DNA of 30,052 nt from JBBRYB01 sp038238115 (GTDB taxonomy: Bacteria; Actinomycetota; Actinomycetes; Propionibacteriales; Nocardioidaceae). The stretch covers positions 1-30,052 of the forward strand of contig JBBRYB010000036.1 of NCBI GenBank assembly GCA_038238115.1, read 5' to 3'. The number at the start of each line of letters is the position of its first letter. The first letter of the stretch is position 1. The notes beneath the pieces are model-generated. The model did no database searches, was not told the DNA's origin, and saw only the letters and a list, made by a program, of their open reading frames with translations. This document shows, in pieces, positions 8,651 to 18,200 of this stretch. A program made the translations under genes and the position numbers.

Positions 8651-9553
8651 TCAGCTGGCGTTGAACATTCGAAGTAGGGACGGTGCGACGAGCAGTGCCA
8701 TGAAGATCACGCCCAGCAGCGAGCCTGGGATCGTCATCCGTTCGCCGACGGCATTGGCCTGGGCGATCTCCTCGTTGAGCATGGCCATGCGCATCGAGGC
8801 TGATCGCGCCCGCAAGGTGGTGTAGACGCTGGTTCCTTCCTCGCCGGAGAGGCGCATGATGTCGGCGAAGTCGTCGAGCTCAGGCAATCCAAGTTCTTCA
8901 GCCAAGGTGTGCAGTGCATCCCAAGGTGGAAGGCCCGACCAGCGTGAGCGGGTCAGTTCCTCCGAGAGTCGGGTGAAGACCCAGGAGTCGCCGACGGCCG
9001 CCGCGGCTTCCATCGCCTGTCGTGGGCCGGAGCCGTTGTTGCGCTCCAAGGCGACGAGGTCGATGTACGCGCCGAGTGCGCGAGCGAACTCGAGTCGGGC
9101 GCTGCGCGCGTCGTCGATGGCGTTGTAGTTCGGCAGGAAGAACATCAGCACCGCGAGCCCGATGGAGGCGAGCGCCGGGACGGCCACGGGCAATCCAAGG
9201 CCGAGCGCATCGAAGAAGTACGCGAGCAGTGGTGGGATCACCAGCCCCAGCCCGGCGAAGCTGAGCTTCTCGCCGTAGAACCGCGCTAGGGGGATCCGCA
9301 GCAGGGCGAGTTCGCGCGTCGGCGTACGGACCCACAGGCTGGAGGGGAGGACGCGAAGCGCCCATAAGCCGATGCGTTCCTTGCCTGAACCGGGCCTCGT
9401 CGCCGGCGCTATCGACCGAGAACGCTGGGGAGAGAGGCGATCGAGCGCGTCCGCGAGATCGGGCTCGGCAGGCAGCGCGTGTACGACGAGCAGCGTGAGG
9501 CCCAGGCCGAGGAGTCCGCCGGCGAGGATCACGAGTTGAAGGCCGGTGGTCAT
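8651..9553 (-). CDS. tadC: TadC-like type II secretion system F-domain protein
   Basis: 300 residues from ATG 9553. Membrane segments lie at the N-terminus (LVILAGGLLGLGLTLLVVH), in the middle (FAGLGLVIPPLLAYFFDAL and a second following it) and at the C-terminus (LGVIFMALLVAPSLLRM). The cytoplasmic T2SSF domain carries ALGAYIDLVALERNNGSGPR and the conserved LPELDDFADIMRLSGEEG. TadC with TadB forms the inner-membrane platform that links the ATPase to pilin polymerisation. It overlaps TadB by 4 bp (ATGA). A longer frame upstream (to 10225) is a shadow of tadB. Confidence 0.88.
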   Translation of the reverse strand: MTTGLQLVILAGGLLGLGLTLLVVHALPAEPDLADALDRLSPQRSRSIAPATRPGSGKERIGLWALRVLPSSLWVRTPTRELALLRIPLARFYGEKLSFAGLGLVIPPLLAYFFDALGLGLPVAVPALASIGLAVLMFFLPNYNAIDDARSARLEFARALGAYIDLVALERNNGSGPRQAMEAAAAVGDSWVFTRLSEELTRSRWSGLPPWDALHTLAEELGLPELDDFADIMRLSGEEGTSVYTTLRARSASMRMAMLNEEIAQANAVGERMTIPGSLLGVIFMALLVAPSLLRMFNAS

Positions 9554-10407
9554 CGCGCGACCGTCCTCTCGGGAGCGGGTTCGAGGAACCGCGGCAGCGG
9601 TCGACCGTTGGCCATCCGCCTCATCCAGATCAGAGTGGCGACGTACGCCGAGAGCAGGACGATCAGGAGCACCTGCCCGAACGGGCTGCGGTACGGCGCA
9701 ACGTAGGTGCCGGAGATCGCGAGGATCACCAGCACGCTGACGCTGATAATCGTCACCCAACGCGCGGTCGACCGCGGCTTGGCACGATCGGCCTCGACCT
9801 GGCGGCGCGCACGGACATCGGCACCGACCGACTCGGCGAGCCCCTCCAACACGCTGGCGAGACCGGCCCCGCGACGTCGGGCGCCGAGGATGAGGTTCGC
9901 CGCGATCAGGTCCCCCGTCGAGTCGTCGAGTTCGTCGGCGAACGCACGCAGGGCGGCCTCGGTGTCCCAACGCGCGCGGAGGCGGGCGACGAGACGACGT
10001 ACCTCTGCCGAGATCGGCCCTGGGGTCGATCGCAGCGTCGCAACGAGCGCCTGCTCCAGCCCCACGCCCACGGTCAGGACGCCGGCCAGCGATCGGGTCC
10101 ATTCCTCCATCGCCTCCAACCGCACGATCTGAGTGGCCGACGGCGGAGGAGCCAACAAGAGAGGGAGCCCGATCACTGCCACAGGCCCGATGACGAGGGC
10201 CAGCGCCCACCCGGTGACCAGCCAACCGACCAGTCCGACCCCGAGGCCGAGGACGATCATCAGCCGAGTGCGCCGAGAGATCTCGATTCGACGGAGCGGA
10301 TGGGTCGCCGGGGCGGGGCGCTCGGGCGCGGGGCGAAGACCCACGGCGACGCCGAGGATCCCAGCGATGATCAGGGCGCCCGCGATCCCGGGAACGAGCG
10401 CGGTCAC
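9550..10407 (-). CDS. tadB: TadB-like type II secretion system F-domain protein
   Basis: 285 residues from GTG 10407, chosen because this start overlaps the tadA stop by 4 bp (GTGA). It has an N-terminal membrane helix (GIAGALIIAGILGVAVGL), a pair of helices around 60-100, a T2SSF domain with MEEWTRSLAGVLTVGVGLEQ and NLILGARRRGAGLASVLEGL, and two C-terminal helices (SVLVILAISGTYVAPY; VLLIVLLSAYVATLIW). Partner of TadC in the membrane platform of the Tad machine. Confidence 0.88.
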   Translation of the reverse strand: MTALVPGIAGALIIAGILGVAVGLRPAPERPAPATHPLRRIEISRRTRLMIVLGLGVGLVGWLVTGWALALVIGPVAVIGLPLLLAPPPSATQIVRLEAMEEWTRSLAGVLTVGVGLEQALVATLRSTPGPISAEVRRLVARLRARWDTEAALRAFADELDDSTGDLIAANLILGARRRGAGLASVLEGLAESVGADVRARRQVEADRAKPRSTARWVTIISVSVLVILAISGTYVAPYRSPFGQVLLIVLLSAYVATLIWMRRMANGRPLPRFLEPAPERTVAR

Positions 10408-11906
10408 GACCGGACTCTGTTCATGGAGGGGTTCTCTGCCGACAGGTAGCCAGCGAGATCGAAGCCGCACGCGGAGAGCGCGCGGTACTCCTCGGGAAGA
10501 ACCGCAGGCGTGGCGATCCCCGCCGCGTCGGATGTGAAGACGTGCGTGGTGGCGTACCCGGTCTCACGCTCGCCCGGGGAGAGGGCGATGATCTCGGAGA
10601 CCCGTCGCATCCGGTGCGCCTGACCGTCGCGCCGAGTGTTCTCCAGGCTGAGCTGGACGATCAGATCCACCGTTGCGGCGAGCTTGCTGGCGGCGAGCTC
10701 GTGGGTGACGTGCGAGCCGGCTTCCATCGCGCAGGTGATGAGCTTGCGTACGGCGGCGACCGCGTCGGCTGCGTGCGTGGTGGAGATGGACCCGGTGCCG
10801 GACTCCATCGCCTTGATCATCGCCCAGATCTCCTTGCCGCGGACCTCGCCGACGATCTGGCGGCTTAGGTTGAATCGGAAGGAGTCGACCAGCGCCTCAT
10901 CGAGGGTGAACTCCCCGGCCATCCGACCGTCGGCGCCCCGCTCGCCGGAGCCGGGACGGGCCTCCCAGGCGTGCACGATCTTGTGCCGCCCCAGCTCGTT
11001 GAGGTGTAGCTCGTATTCGGTCTCGAAGGTGCCGAGAGCCTCGAACTCGTCGATCTCGGCGCACAGTGCCCGAACCAATGTCGTCTTGCCCGCGCCCTGA
11101 GCACCAGCCACGACGATCGATCGCCTCGCGCGCACGGCCGCCCGCAGGAAGGAAGCCACGACCGGCGTCATCATCTCCCTTGCGACCAGGTCATCGAGCG
11201 TGACCTGCATCAGACGATGCCGGCGTATGACCACCGATGGCCGCGGTGTCACCCACGCCGCAGCGGCGAGACGCGAGCCACCGTCAAGGCGCAGATGCAG
11301 CCTCGGTTGAGCCTCCGAGAAGGAGCGAGCGTTGACCTCGCTGCGTGAGGCCAGGAAGACCAGGAAGTCGATGAGCTCCTGGTCGGAGTCCGCGACCGGC
11401 GGGCCGTCAATGAGCGACCCGTCGATTAGTTCCAGCATCACGTTGTCATGTCCAGCGATGATGATGTTCTCCACCCGATCGTCGTCGACCAGAGGCTGGA
11501 GTCGGCCAAGTCGGAAGAGTGAGTCGAACACGGCCCGCGCGAGCGCCCGCTGACGTGCCGGAGACCACGTCGCCTCGCCCGCGTTGACCGCCTCCGAGAG
11601 CGCCGACTCGACCAGGTCGAGGACCACCGAGCGTCCCAACTCCTCCTGCGCGGCCCGGTCCAGCCGACCGCGGTCGGCAGCAACCGCTTGACTGAGCTGC
11701 TCCGACGCCTGCGCCCGCAACGTGGCGACGAGCTGCCAGTCGACGTCCACGCTCTCGACCGGTGCGCGATCGACGGGACCGTCGAATGTACGCCTCGGAG
11801 ACGTTGGGAGCGGCGGCTCCGACGAGAGCGACTGTGCGAAGAATGGCAGGGAGGTGAGGTCTCGGTGATCGATTCCGTTCGAGGCACCGTTGCTTGCGGC
11901 GGTCAT
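10404..11906 (-). CDS. tadA: TadA/CpaF-family secretion ATPase
   Basis: 500 residues from ATG 11906. A variable Ser/Pro-rich N-terminus is followed by the N-terminal domain of the type II/IV secretion ATPases (DRVENIIIAGHDNVMLEL near 143-160). Walker A is GAQGAGKTT near 268-276; the usual GPTGSGKT has Ala-Gln here. The Walker B-like segment IVGEVRGKE is near 351-359 and the His box STTHAADA near 375-382. It powers assembly of the Tad apparatus as a hexamer on the cytoplasmic membrane face. In actinobacterial conjugative regions this subfamily also serves as the VirB11-like ATPase (family knowledge). Overlaps by 4 bp on both sides. Confidence 0.93.
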   Translation of the reverse strand: MTAASNGASNGIDHRDLTSLPFFAQSLSSEPPLPTSPRRTFDGPVDRAPVESVDVDWQLVATLRAQASEQLSQAVAADRGRLDRAAQEELGRSVVLDLVESALSEAVNAGEATWSPARQRALARAVFDSLFRLGRLQPLVDDDRVENIIIAGHDNVMLELIDGSLIDGPPVADSDQELIDFLVFLASRSEVNARSFSEAQPRLHLRLDGGSRLAAAAWVTPRPSVVIRRHRLMQVTLDDLVAREMMTPVVASFLRAAVRARRSIVVAGAQGAGKTTLVRALCAEIDEFEALGTFETEYELHLNELGRHKIVHAWEARPGSGERGADGRMAGEFTLDEALVDSFRFNLSRQIVGEVRGKEIWAMIKAMESGTGSISTTHAADAVAAVRKLITCAMEAGSHVTHELAASKLAATVDLIVQLSLENTRRDGQAHRMRRVSEIIALSPGERETGYATTHVFTSDAAGIATPAVLPEEYRALSACGFDLAGYLSAENPSMNRVRS

Positions 11907-12667
11907 TTGGCTGCCTCCCGGATCAGGGCGAAACGATTGCGCGCGAGCTGCGCCTGAATCGCCTCGATGGCCGCGCTGAGCGCCCGAGCGAAGGGCCCTG
12001 CCTCGAATCGTTTCGGAGGGGGAGCGCCACGGTGATACACGGCGGCGGCCTCGGGGTCGTCGTGCAAATCGGTCACTACGGGTAGGTCGAGAGCCTTCGT
12101 GACCTCGATCGCCCGGTAGGGACGGCCCTCGCCGATCATCGCGACGCCCGGGTACCGCCAGCCAGTCGCTGGTTTTCGTGCTTGCTCGGCCCACGAACGG
12201 GCCGCGGCGATGGCCGGCAGCGTTCCGCGAGTGAGCAGCAACGTGAGGTCTGCCTCCTCCAGAAGTGGCTTCGGCGAACCGACGAGCCCGAGGCGCCCGG
12301 CGTCGATGACGACGTCTTGCCCGTTCGCGTCCAGATCAGCCAATGCCGCGGACAGCGGCGCCCAGAGATCGCGCAGCGCCCCTGCCTGGCCATGCGCACG
12401 AACGCCGGCGACAAACGACACGTTGGGGGCGAGCGGCCGAACGACGTCGCGCAGCGCCTCAGAGACGCCGAGCGGTGAGAGTGCAAGCTCGATCAACCCG
12501 GCGTCGTACTCCGTCGTGCCCCGAAGGAAGCCTGCGAGGACACCGGAGCCGCCGGTCGGGTCCGCCTCGACCAGGAGGACGGGACGAGGCCAGTTGAGGG
12601 TCATCGCTACGGCTGTCGTCGTGACACCGGGTGAGCCCGAAGCGGAGCACAGTGCGACGACGGCCAT
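11903..12667 (-). CDS. CpaE/MinD-like P-loop protein with altered Walker A
   Basis: 254 residues. The N-terminus has the MinD/ParA order: beta strand VVALCSASGSPGVTTTAVAM, then VLLVEADPTGGSGVLAGF (the switch I-like Asp) and DVVIDAGRLG. The P-loop reads GSPGVTTT and lacks the conserved Lys of GKT/S, so ATP hydrolysis is doubtful. In Tad systems CpaE/TadZ localises the machine to a site in the cell. Position between the SAF gene and tadA is typical. It overlaps tadA by 4 bp and shares one base with the SAF stop (TGATG). Confidence 0.85.
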   Translation of the reverse strand: MAVVALCSASGSPGVTTTAVAMTLNWPRPVLLVEADPTGGSGVLAGFLRGTTEYDAGLIELALSPLGVSEALRDVVRPLAPNVSFVAGVRAHGQAGALRDLWAPLSAALADLDANGQDVVIDAGRLGLVGSPKPLLEEADLTLLLTRGTLPAIAAARSWAEQARKPATGWRYPGVAMIGEGRPYRAIEVTKALDLPVVTDLHDDPEAAAVYHRGAPPPKRFEAGPFARALSAAIEAIQAQLARNRFALIREAAK

Positions 12668-13347
12668 CAGTGACCCGCTTCCCCGGCGTCGAGGACCAGA
12701 GCGACGTTGCCGGTTGCGGCGCGAGAAGCCAGCACGCTCGCGTCGGCGTACGGCACCAACACGTCGACGACGGTGTTGCCCGTCGCTTCGTCGACCCGGG
12801 TGTCGACCACTTCTGCGGAGGAGAACTCCGGGACACCGGCTGAGGCGGTGCCGTTCTGGCCGGGCGTGACGACCATCCGCACGCGGTCACCACCCTGAAG
12901 CGGGAGCGCCGGTACCTGCGCTGCCGTCAGCGAGATCCCGACTACCGACTGGCCCTTTGGTGGCATGGCGTAGTCAGCCGTGGCGTCCTGTGTCAGCAGC
13001 CCGCCGCTCGCGATGTCGAGGGCTGCGGTCTTGCCGACCACTGCGTCGTACGCCGACGCAGGCAAGGGGTCTAGTGCCGGGTCGCCACTGATCCGTACCC
13101 GCTCGACGTCGTTCGCGGTGATCACGTCTCCGCGATGGATCGTGGCCCGGGCGGCGAGCACCTCCTCGGTGTGCGTGGTCGACGTCCACGCCCACACCGC
13201 CAACAGTGCTCCGAGACAGATCGCGGCGACTCCTCCAGCAAGGAGGGCAGGTCGTCGCCGGATCTTCGGTGGCGGAACGATGGCGGTGGTGCCGGTCGGG
13301 CTCCCCGGGTCTGCGGCCCGGTCCGTTCGTGTGGATGTGGTCGTCAT
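12667..13347 (-). CDS. SAF-domain (CpaB/RcpC-like) protein
   Basis: 226 residues from ATG 13347. A Thr-rich cytoplasmic N-terminus leads into a membrane anchor (LLAGGVAAICLGALLAVWAW, about 34-54). A SAF domain follows (VLAARATIHRGDVITANDVE, then GKTAALDIASGGLLTQ). The extracytoplasmic remainder contains VPALPLQGGDRVRMVVTPGQ, as in CpaB. In Gram-negative Tad systems CpaB supports the secretin; here, with no outer membrane, it probably acts at the cell wall. The gap to the upstream gene is 26 bp. Confidence 0.86.
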   Translation of the reverse strand: MTTTSTRTDRAADPGSPTGTTAIVPPPKIRRRPALLAGGVAAICLGALLAVWAWTSTTHTEEVLAARATIHRGDVITANDVERVRISGDPALDPLPASAYDAVVGKTAALDIASGGLLTQDATADYAMPPKGQSVVGISLTAAQVPALPLQGGDRVRMVVTPGQNGTASAGVPEFSSAEVVDTRVDEATGNTVVDVLVPYADASVLASRAATGNVALVLDAGEAGH

Positions 13348-13373
13348 GCTGTTCCTCTCCCGCTGGGTGCCCG

Positions 13374-14327
13374 TCAGTCGACGAGCACCTGCGCCTCGCC
13401 GATCGTGATCTGGGTCGAGCGGGTCAGGCCGCCGAGGCGGATGGTCCCGGTCTGACCGGCACCGGCCCAGGTGATGACCCAGTCGGACGTTGCGGTGACC
13501 GCGTAGCTCTTTTCGGGTTGGTTGGCGCTCGTCGTCATATAGACGTGACCGCAGTCGGGCGACTGCTTCCGTCCGTACGACGCCTTGTACGGCGTTCCCG
13601 CCGTTCGGCAGAGCACATGGGTGCCGTCGCCCATGTCCCAGGCGATCCGCAGAACCTTTGCTGTCGCGGTGATGGTGATCCCTCCGGCCGACGCGCTCGC
13701 GGTCATCGGGCCGTACGTGTGTTCGTTCGGTGCCTTCGCCCACATCCAGACCGGCATGCCGACGAGACCGACGCTGTCGGGGCCTGGCTTGGGTGCGATC
13801 CCGATGTCGATGGCCCGCAGGCCCATGCGTTGGATCGCGAGCTGTGCGACATCGCGCGGCGTCGGTCCCGTGCCCGCGCCGGGCGGCGCGTTCTGCGCCC
13901 AGATGTAGATGACGATGTCGGTCTGCGGCTGGTAGCAGTTGTAGACAGCCCCATCGCCCGGCTGATGTCCTTGCCAGTTCGGGTCGCCCGCTGGTGGCTG
14001 CGGCTTGAGGATCTGGATGTAGCAGTTGTAAGTGTTCGACCAATAGCCGTCCGGTGACGAGCACGGCACAGGCCCTGCTGGCGGCTTTGAGAGTCCTTGC
14101 TTCGACGGGTCCCAATAGCAAGCGTGACCCGAACCGGTGTCCTGTGGATCGCCCTGCGTCCCAGGACTCGGCTGTGGGTCAGGCACTTCGACCCACACCA
14201 GGCACTCACCAGTCGCTGGGTTGGTCTGCTGACACTTCGTTCCGGCGTACGCCTGCTGCTGCGCGAGTGTGGTCAGGCCGGCGACGGTCAGTGCAACGAG
14301 GAGCAGGCGAGTCAGGAGGCCGCGCAT
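13374..14327 (-). CDS. Secreted Tad-locus protein with PKD-like region
   Basis: 317 residues from ATG 14327. A signal peptide is clear: MRGLLTRLLLVALTVAGL, then a QQQAYAG cleavage region. The mature part is rich in Cys, Pro and aromatics (CYWDPSKQG, NCYIQILKPQPPAG). Near the C-terminus, WDMGDGTHVLC and CGHVYMTTSAN followed by YAVTATSDWVITW has the WDxGDGT and H-x-Y pattern of a PKD-like beta sandwich. It is probably an exported wall or pilus-tip component. I do not recognise a named family. It overlaps the lipoprotein gene. Confidence 0.8.
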   Translation of the reverse strand: MRGLLTRLLLVALTVAGLTTLAQQQAYAGTKCQQTNPATGECLVWVEVPDPQPSPGTQGDPQDTGSGHACYWDPSKQGLSKPPAGPVPCSSPDGYWSNTYNCYIQILKPQPPAGDPNWQGHQPGDGAVYNCYQPQTDIVIYIWAQNAPPGAGTGPTPRDVAQLAIQRMGLRAIDIGIAPKPGPDSVGLVGMPVWMWAKAPNEHTYGPMTASASAGGITITATAKVLRIAWDMGDGTHVLCRTAGTPYKASYGRKQSPDCGHVYMTTSANQPEKSYAVTATSDWVITWAGAGQTGTIRLGGLTRSTQITIGEAQVLVD

Positions 14328-14940
14328 GGCGCCTGCTTGAGGTCTTGGCCGGACGCGCCCGCCAGCCACCGCTGGGGTTGGCGGCGTACCGGTAGTTCGC
14401 GACGATGTAGCGCGTCCACCCAGTGTCCGGGCGGTGTGCGCTGACGATCGACTTGCCGTCCTTGCTAAGCACGTCGACCTTGCTGACATCCCAGCAGACG
14501 TCGATGACCACGGTCGGGACCTTGCCCGCGGAAGGGTCCGAGTTGTCGAGGTTGACCGATTGGACCTTCAACCTCGCCACGCGGGTCTCGCCCACCTGCC
14601 GTTCGCCGCGACCGTGCTGGCTCTTGAGGAGACGGCGCTCGGCGCTCAACTGGGTGCTCGTCGCGACCTGGTCGAGCGGGTCGAGCGCGGCAGCTGGATC
14701 TTGTCCGAGGCGATCGACCGTTGCGAAGTAGTCACGCAGCTTGTGACTGGCGGCGGACGACGCGGCCTCGGACGGTGAGGTGGGCGAGGCGCTCGCCGTC
14801 GGCGATGACGCCGGGGTCGACGAGGTCGTCGGATCAGCGGTTGGCGAGTTGCCGCCGGCGCAGCCGGTCACCGCGGCCAACACCAGTGCGCCGGTCGCCC
14901 ATGATTTCAACCCGAGTCGATTTCTCATGTGCGGTTCCAT
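14206..14940 (-). CDS. Lipoprotein, first gene of the Tad operon; C-terminus possibly frameshifted
   Basis: Starts at ATG 14940, chosen for the GAGGAAGC ribosome-binding site just upstream; ATG 14928 is in frame. The signal sequence LKSWATGALVLAAVTGCAGG ends in lipobox VTGC, followed by a Ser/Thr/Pro linker. The folded part ends around VDVCWDVSKVDV and TRYIVANYRYAANPSGGW. Beyond this the open frame runs 50 more Arg/Pro-rich residues into the next gene. A single shift near 14360 instead gives SGQDLKQAPCAAS and a stop at 14312-14314, overlapping the next ATG slightly. That end looks more natural, so I suspect a frameshift. Confidence 0.75.
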   Translation of the reverse strand: MEPHMRNRLGLKSWATGALVLAAVTGCAGGNSPTADPTTSSTPASSPTASASPTSPSEAASSAASHKLRDYFATVDRLGQDPAAALDPLDQVATSTQLSAERRLLKSQHGRGERQVGETRVARLKVQSVNLDNSDPSAGKVPTVVIDVCWDVSKVDVLSKDGKSIVSAHRPDTGWTRYIVANYRYAANPSGGWRARPAKTSSRRHARPPDSPAPRCTDRRRPDHTRAAAGVRRNEVSADQPSDW

Positions 14941-15251
14941 GCTTCCTCTTGCCTTTCGGCTTGAGGCACAGACGGCGTACCGCGGGCGGCGCGATGCATC
15001 GTCTGAGCCATCATCGTAAGCCCGTTTCGCCATTTCGGCCCGGGCCACTTTCTCTTCTCCATCCCCAGGTGCCCATGCCTCGCCAACCCGCCTTCCTTGC
15101 CCTGCCCACCTTCGCCTCGCCACCCCTCTCGCCTCTTCCGGCTTTCTCCTGCCTTTCCCCTACTCACCTCACTTCTCGCTTTACACGCTTGGCAGATCGA
15201 GGGGGCTGTGGAGGAGCGCGCGCACCTGAGCGCTATGGAGGCGATTCGGTC
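14941..15251. other. 311-bp divergent intergenic region with long pyrimidine-rich tract
   Basis: The spacer separates the Tad operon (leftward) from the relaxase gene (rightward). From 15047 to 15180 the plus strand is about four-fifths pyrimidine by manual count (26 purines in 134), so the Tad mRNA leader would be strongly purine-rich. It must hold promoters for both transcripts; none is unambiguous. Because oriT often lies beside the relaxase gene, this is the most likely place for one, but I see no clear nic-type hairpin. Confidence 0.6.
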
Positions 15252-18200
15252 GTGACGGTTTCGATGCGGCGCATGTCAGCAGGCAGCGGCTACCGGTACC
15301 TGCTCCGCTCGGTGGTGGCCGGGGACGGCAACCGCTCGCTGTCGACCCCGCTCACGCGCTACTACTCCGAGGCAGGTACGCCGCCGGGCCGGTGGATGGG
15401 CTCCGGTGTCCGCATGCTCGCTGATGGGCGACTGGAGCCCGGGATGCAGGTCACCGAGGAGCAGCTCGCGCTGTTGATCGGGATGGGCCGCGATCCGGTC
15501 ACCGGCGAGCAGCTCGGCCGCGTCTACCCGTTGTACAAGCCGCTCACCGAACGGATCTCCGAGCGGGTCGACGGGCTCGACCCGGAGATGACGCTGGAGG
15601 ACTGCGCGGCGGAGACGACACGGATTGAGGCCGAGGAGACCGCGGCCGGTCGACGCCAGGCGGTCGCCGGATTCGACCTGACCTTCAGCGTGCCGAAGTC
15701 GGTTTCGGTCCTGTGGGGTGTCGCCGACGCTGACACTCAGGCGCGCATCGTCGAGGCGCACCATGCGGCGGTGGGAGACGTGCTGGACTTCTTCGAGCGC
15801 GAGGTAGCTGCCACCCGCACCGGTGTCTCGGACGGCAACGGTGCGGTCGCCCAGGTCGAGGTGGCAGGCGTCGCCGCGGTGGCTTATGACCACTACGACT
15901 CCCGCGCGGGTGACCCGCAGCTACACACTCACATGGTGGTGTCGAACAAGGTCTTCACCTTGCTCGACCAGCGGTGGCGCAGCCTCGACAGCCGTCCGGT
16001 CCACGCGTCGGTCACTGGGCTCTCCGCGCACTACAATGCCCTGCTCGCCGACGGGCTCACCCGTGAGTTGGGGATCGAGTGGGAACTGCGGCAGCGTGGT
16101 GCCGACCGGAACCCGCAATGGGAGATCGCCGGCGTGCCCGAGGAACTGATCGGCGAGTTCTCCTCCCGCAGCCGCGACATCGACATCGAGAAGGACCGGC
16201 TGATCGCGGAGTACCGCGTCGCTCACGGCCGGATGCCCTCGGAGAAGAAGATTGTCGAACTCCGCGCCCAGGCCACGCTGGCCACTCGGCCGGCGAAGCA
16301 GATCCGTTCGCTGGCGGACCTGACCACCGGCTGGCGTCAGCGCGCCGGGAAGCGGCTTGGCGGCGATGCCGCAGCGTGGGCAGCGTCCCTGGTCGACGTT
16401 GATGAGGTCGACCTGTTGCGGGTCGAGGACGTGCCGCTCGCCGCTGTGCAGGCCATCGGCGCCGATGTGGTCGCCAAGGTCAGCGAGAAGCGGTCGACCT
16501 GGACGCACTGGAATCTCATGGCCGAGGCATCTCGGCAGACGATGGATCTGCGGTTCGCCACCACGACCGACCGCGAGGCTGTCGTCGCGATGGTGGTCGA
16601 CGCCGCCCAAGAAGTCTCGATCTCGCTCACACCGCCCGAGCTGGCGATCAGCCCGGCCGCGTTCCGGCGACCTGACGGGACGAGCGTGTTCCGTCCCAAG
16701 CACTCCGTGAAGTACTCCTCAGTCGCCGTGCTCGGCGCCGAAGCAAGGCTGCTTCAGCGAGCTGAAGCCACGACCGCTCCGTCGGCGGGACCGACTCACG
16801 CCGACCGAATATTCCGGGGCGCGGAGGAGCTGAGCATCGAGCAGCAGGCCGCGATTGCGAGCATCGCTGCTTCGGGGCGCATGGTCGATGTCCTCGTCGG
16901 CCCGGCAGGGGCCGGCAAGACAACAACGATGCGCGCACTGCGTGAGGTGTGGATCGCCGAGCATGGACCGGGCAGTGTCGTGGGGCTCGCACCGTCGGCG
17001 ACCGCTGCCCAGGCGCTGGCCGACGACCTCGGCATCGCCTGCGACAACACCGCCAAGTGGCTCTACGAGCACGACCGCGACAACCCGGCGTACCGGCTCC
17101 GTCCCGGCCAGCTGCTGATCGTGGACGAGGCCACCCTCGCCGGCACCCGTGCGCTCGATCGCCTGACGGGCATCGCGGGCGCGACAGGAGCAAAGGTTCT
17201 GCTGGTCGGGGACCCGCACCAACTCCAGTCGGTCGACGCCGGGGGAGCGTTCGCACTCCTCGTCGCCAGACGGCCAGCCCCGCCGGCGCTGAGCGAAATC
17301 CACCGCTTCACCCACGACTGGGAGAAGACCGCATCCCTCCAACTGAGCCGCGGCGAGGTCGACGTGATCTCCACCTACGCCCGCGAGGACCGCATTCGCG
17401 AGGGCGACACAGCCACCATGCTCGATGCCGCATACGAAGCCTGGCGATCCGATACGCATGCAGGCTGCGCCAGCATCCTGGTCACCGAATCCGCCCATGC
17501 GGTACGAACCCTCAACGAACGCGCCCGCGCTGAACGCCTCGCGACCGAGGGCACCAGCGACCGCCATGAGGTAGGCCTCGCTGAGGGAGTACGTGCGTCC
17601 GTCGGCGACCTGGTGATCACTCGCCGCAACGACCGCACCCTGCGCACGATGTCCCGGGGCTGGGTGAAGAACGGTGATCGCTGGCGCATCACCGACATCC
17701 GTGAGGACGGCTCGATCGTCATACGCCGCCTCGACCCGCGCGGCAACCGGCGACGTGGGAGCACCGTGCTGCCGGCCGAGTACGTCGGGGAGTACGTCGA
17801 CCTCGGCTATGCCATCACCTCCCACCGCGCTCAGGGCGTCACGGTCGACACTGCGCACGTCGTCGTCAGCGCCTCCACGACCCGGGAGAACCTCTACGTC
17901 TCGATGACCCGCGGCCGCGACGCCAACACCGCCTACGTCGCTCTCGACCAGCCCGACGACAGCCACACCACTCCCGAGCCGGACGACGTCACCGCCAGGA
18001 CTGTTCTCTACGGCGTCCTCCAGCACTCCGGGGCTAACCTCTCCGCGAACCAGACGATCGAGGCCGAGTACGCCGCCTACAGCGGCATCGCCCGGTTGGC
18101 AGCCGAGTTGGAGACCCACGCCGCCGACACACAACGCGACCGCTTCGCCGACCTCCTGCGGCGATCCGGCCTGACCGGGGACCAGTACGACGCAGTCGTC

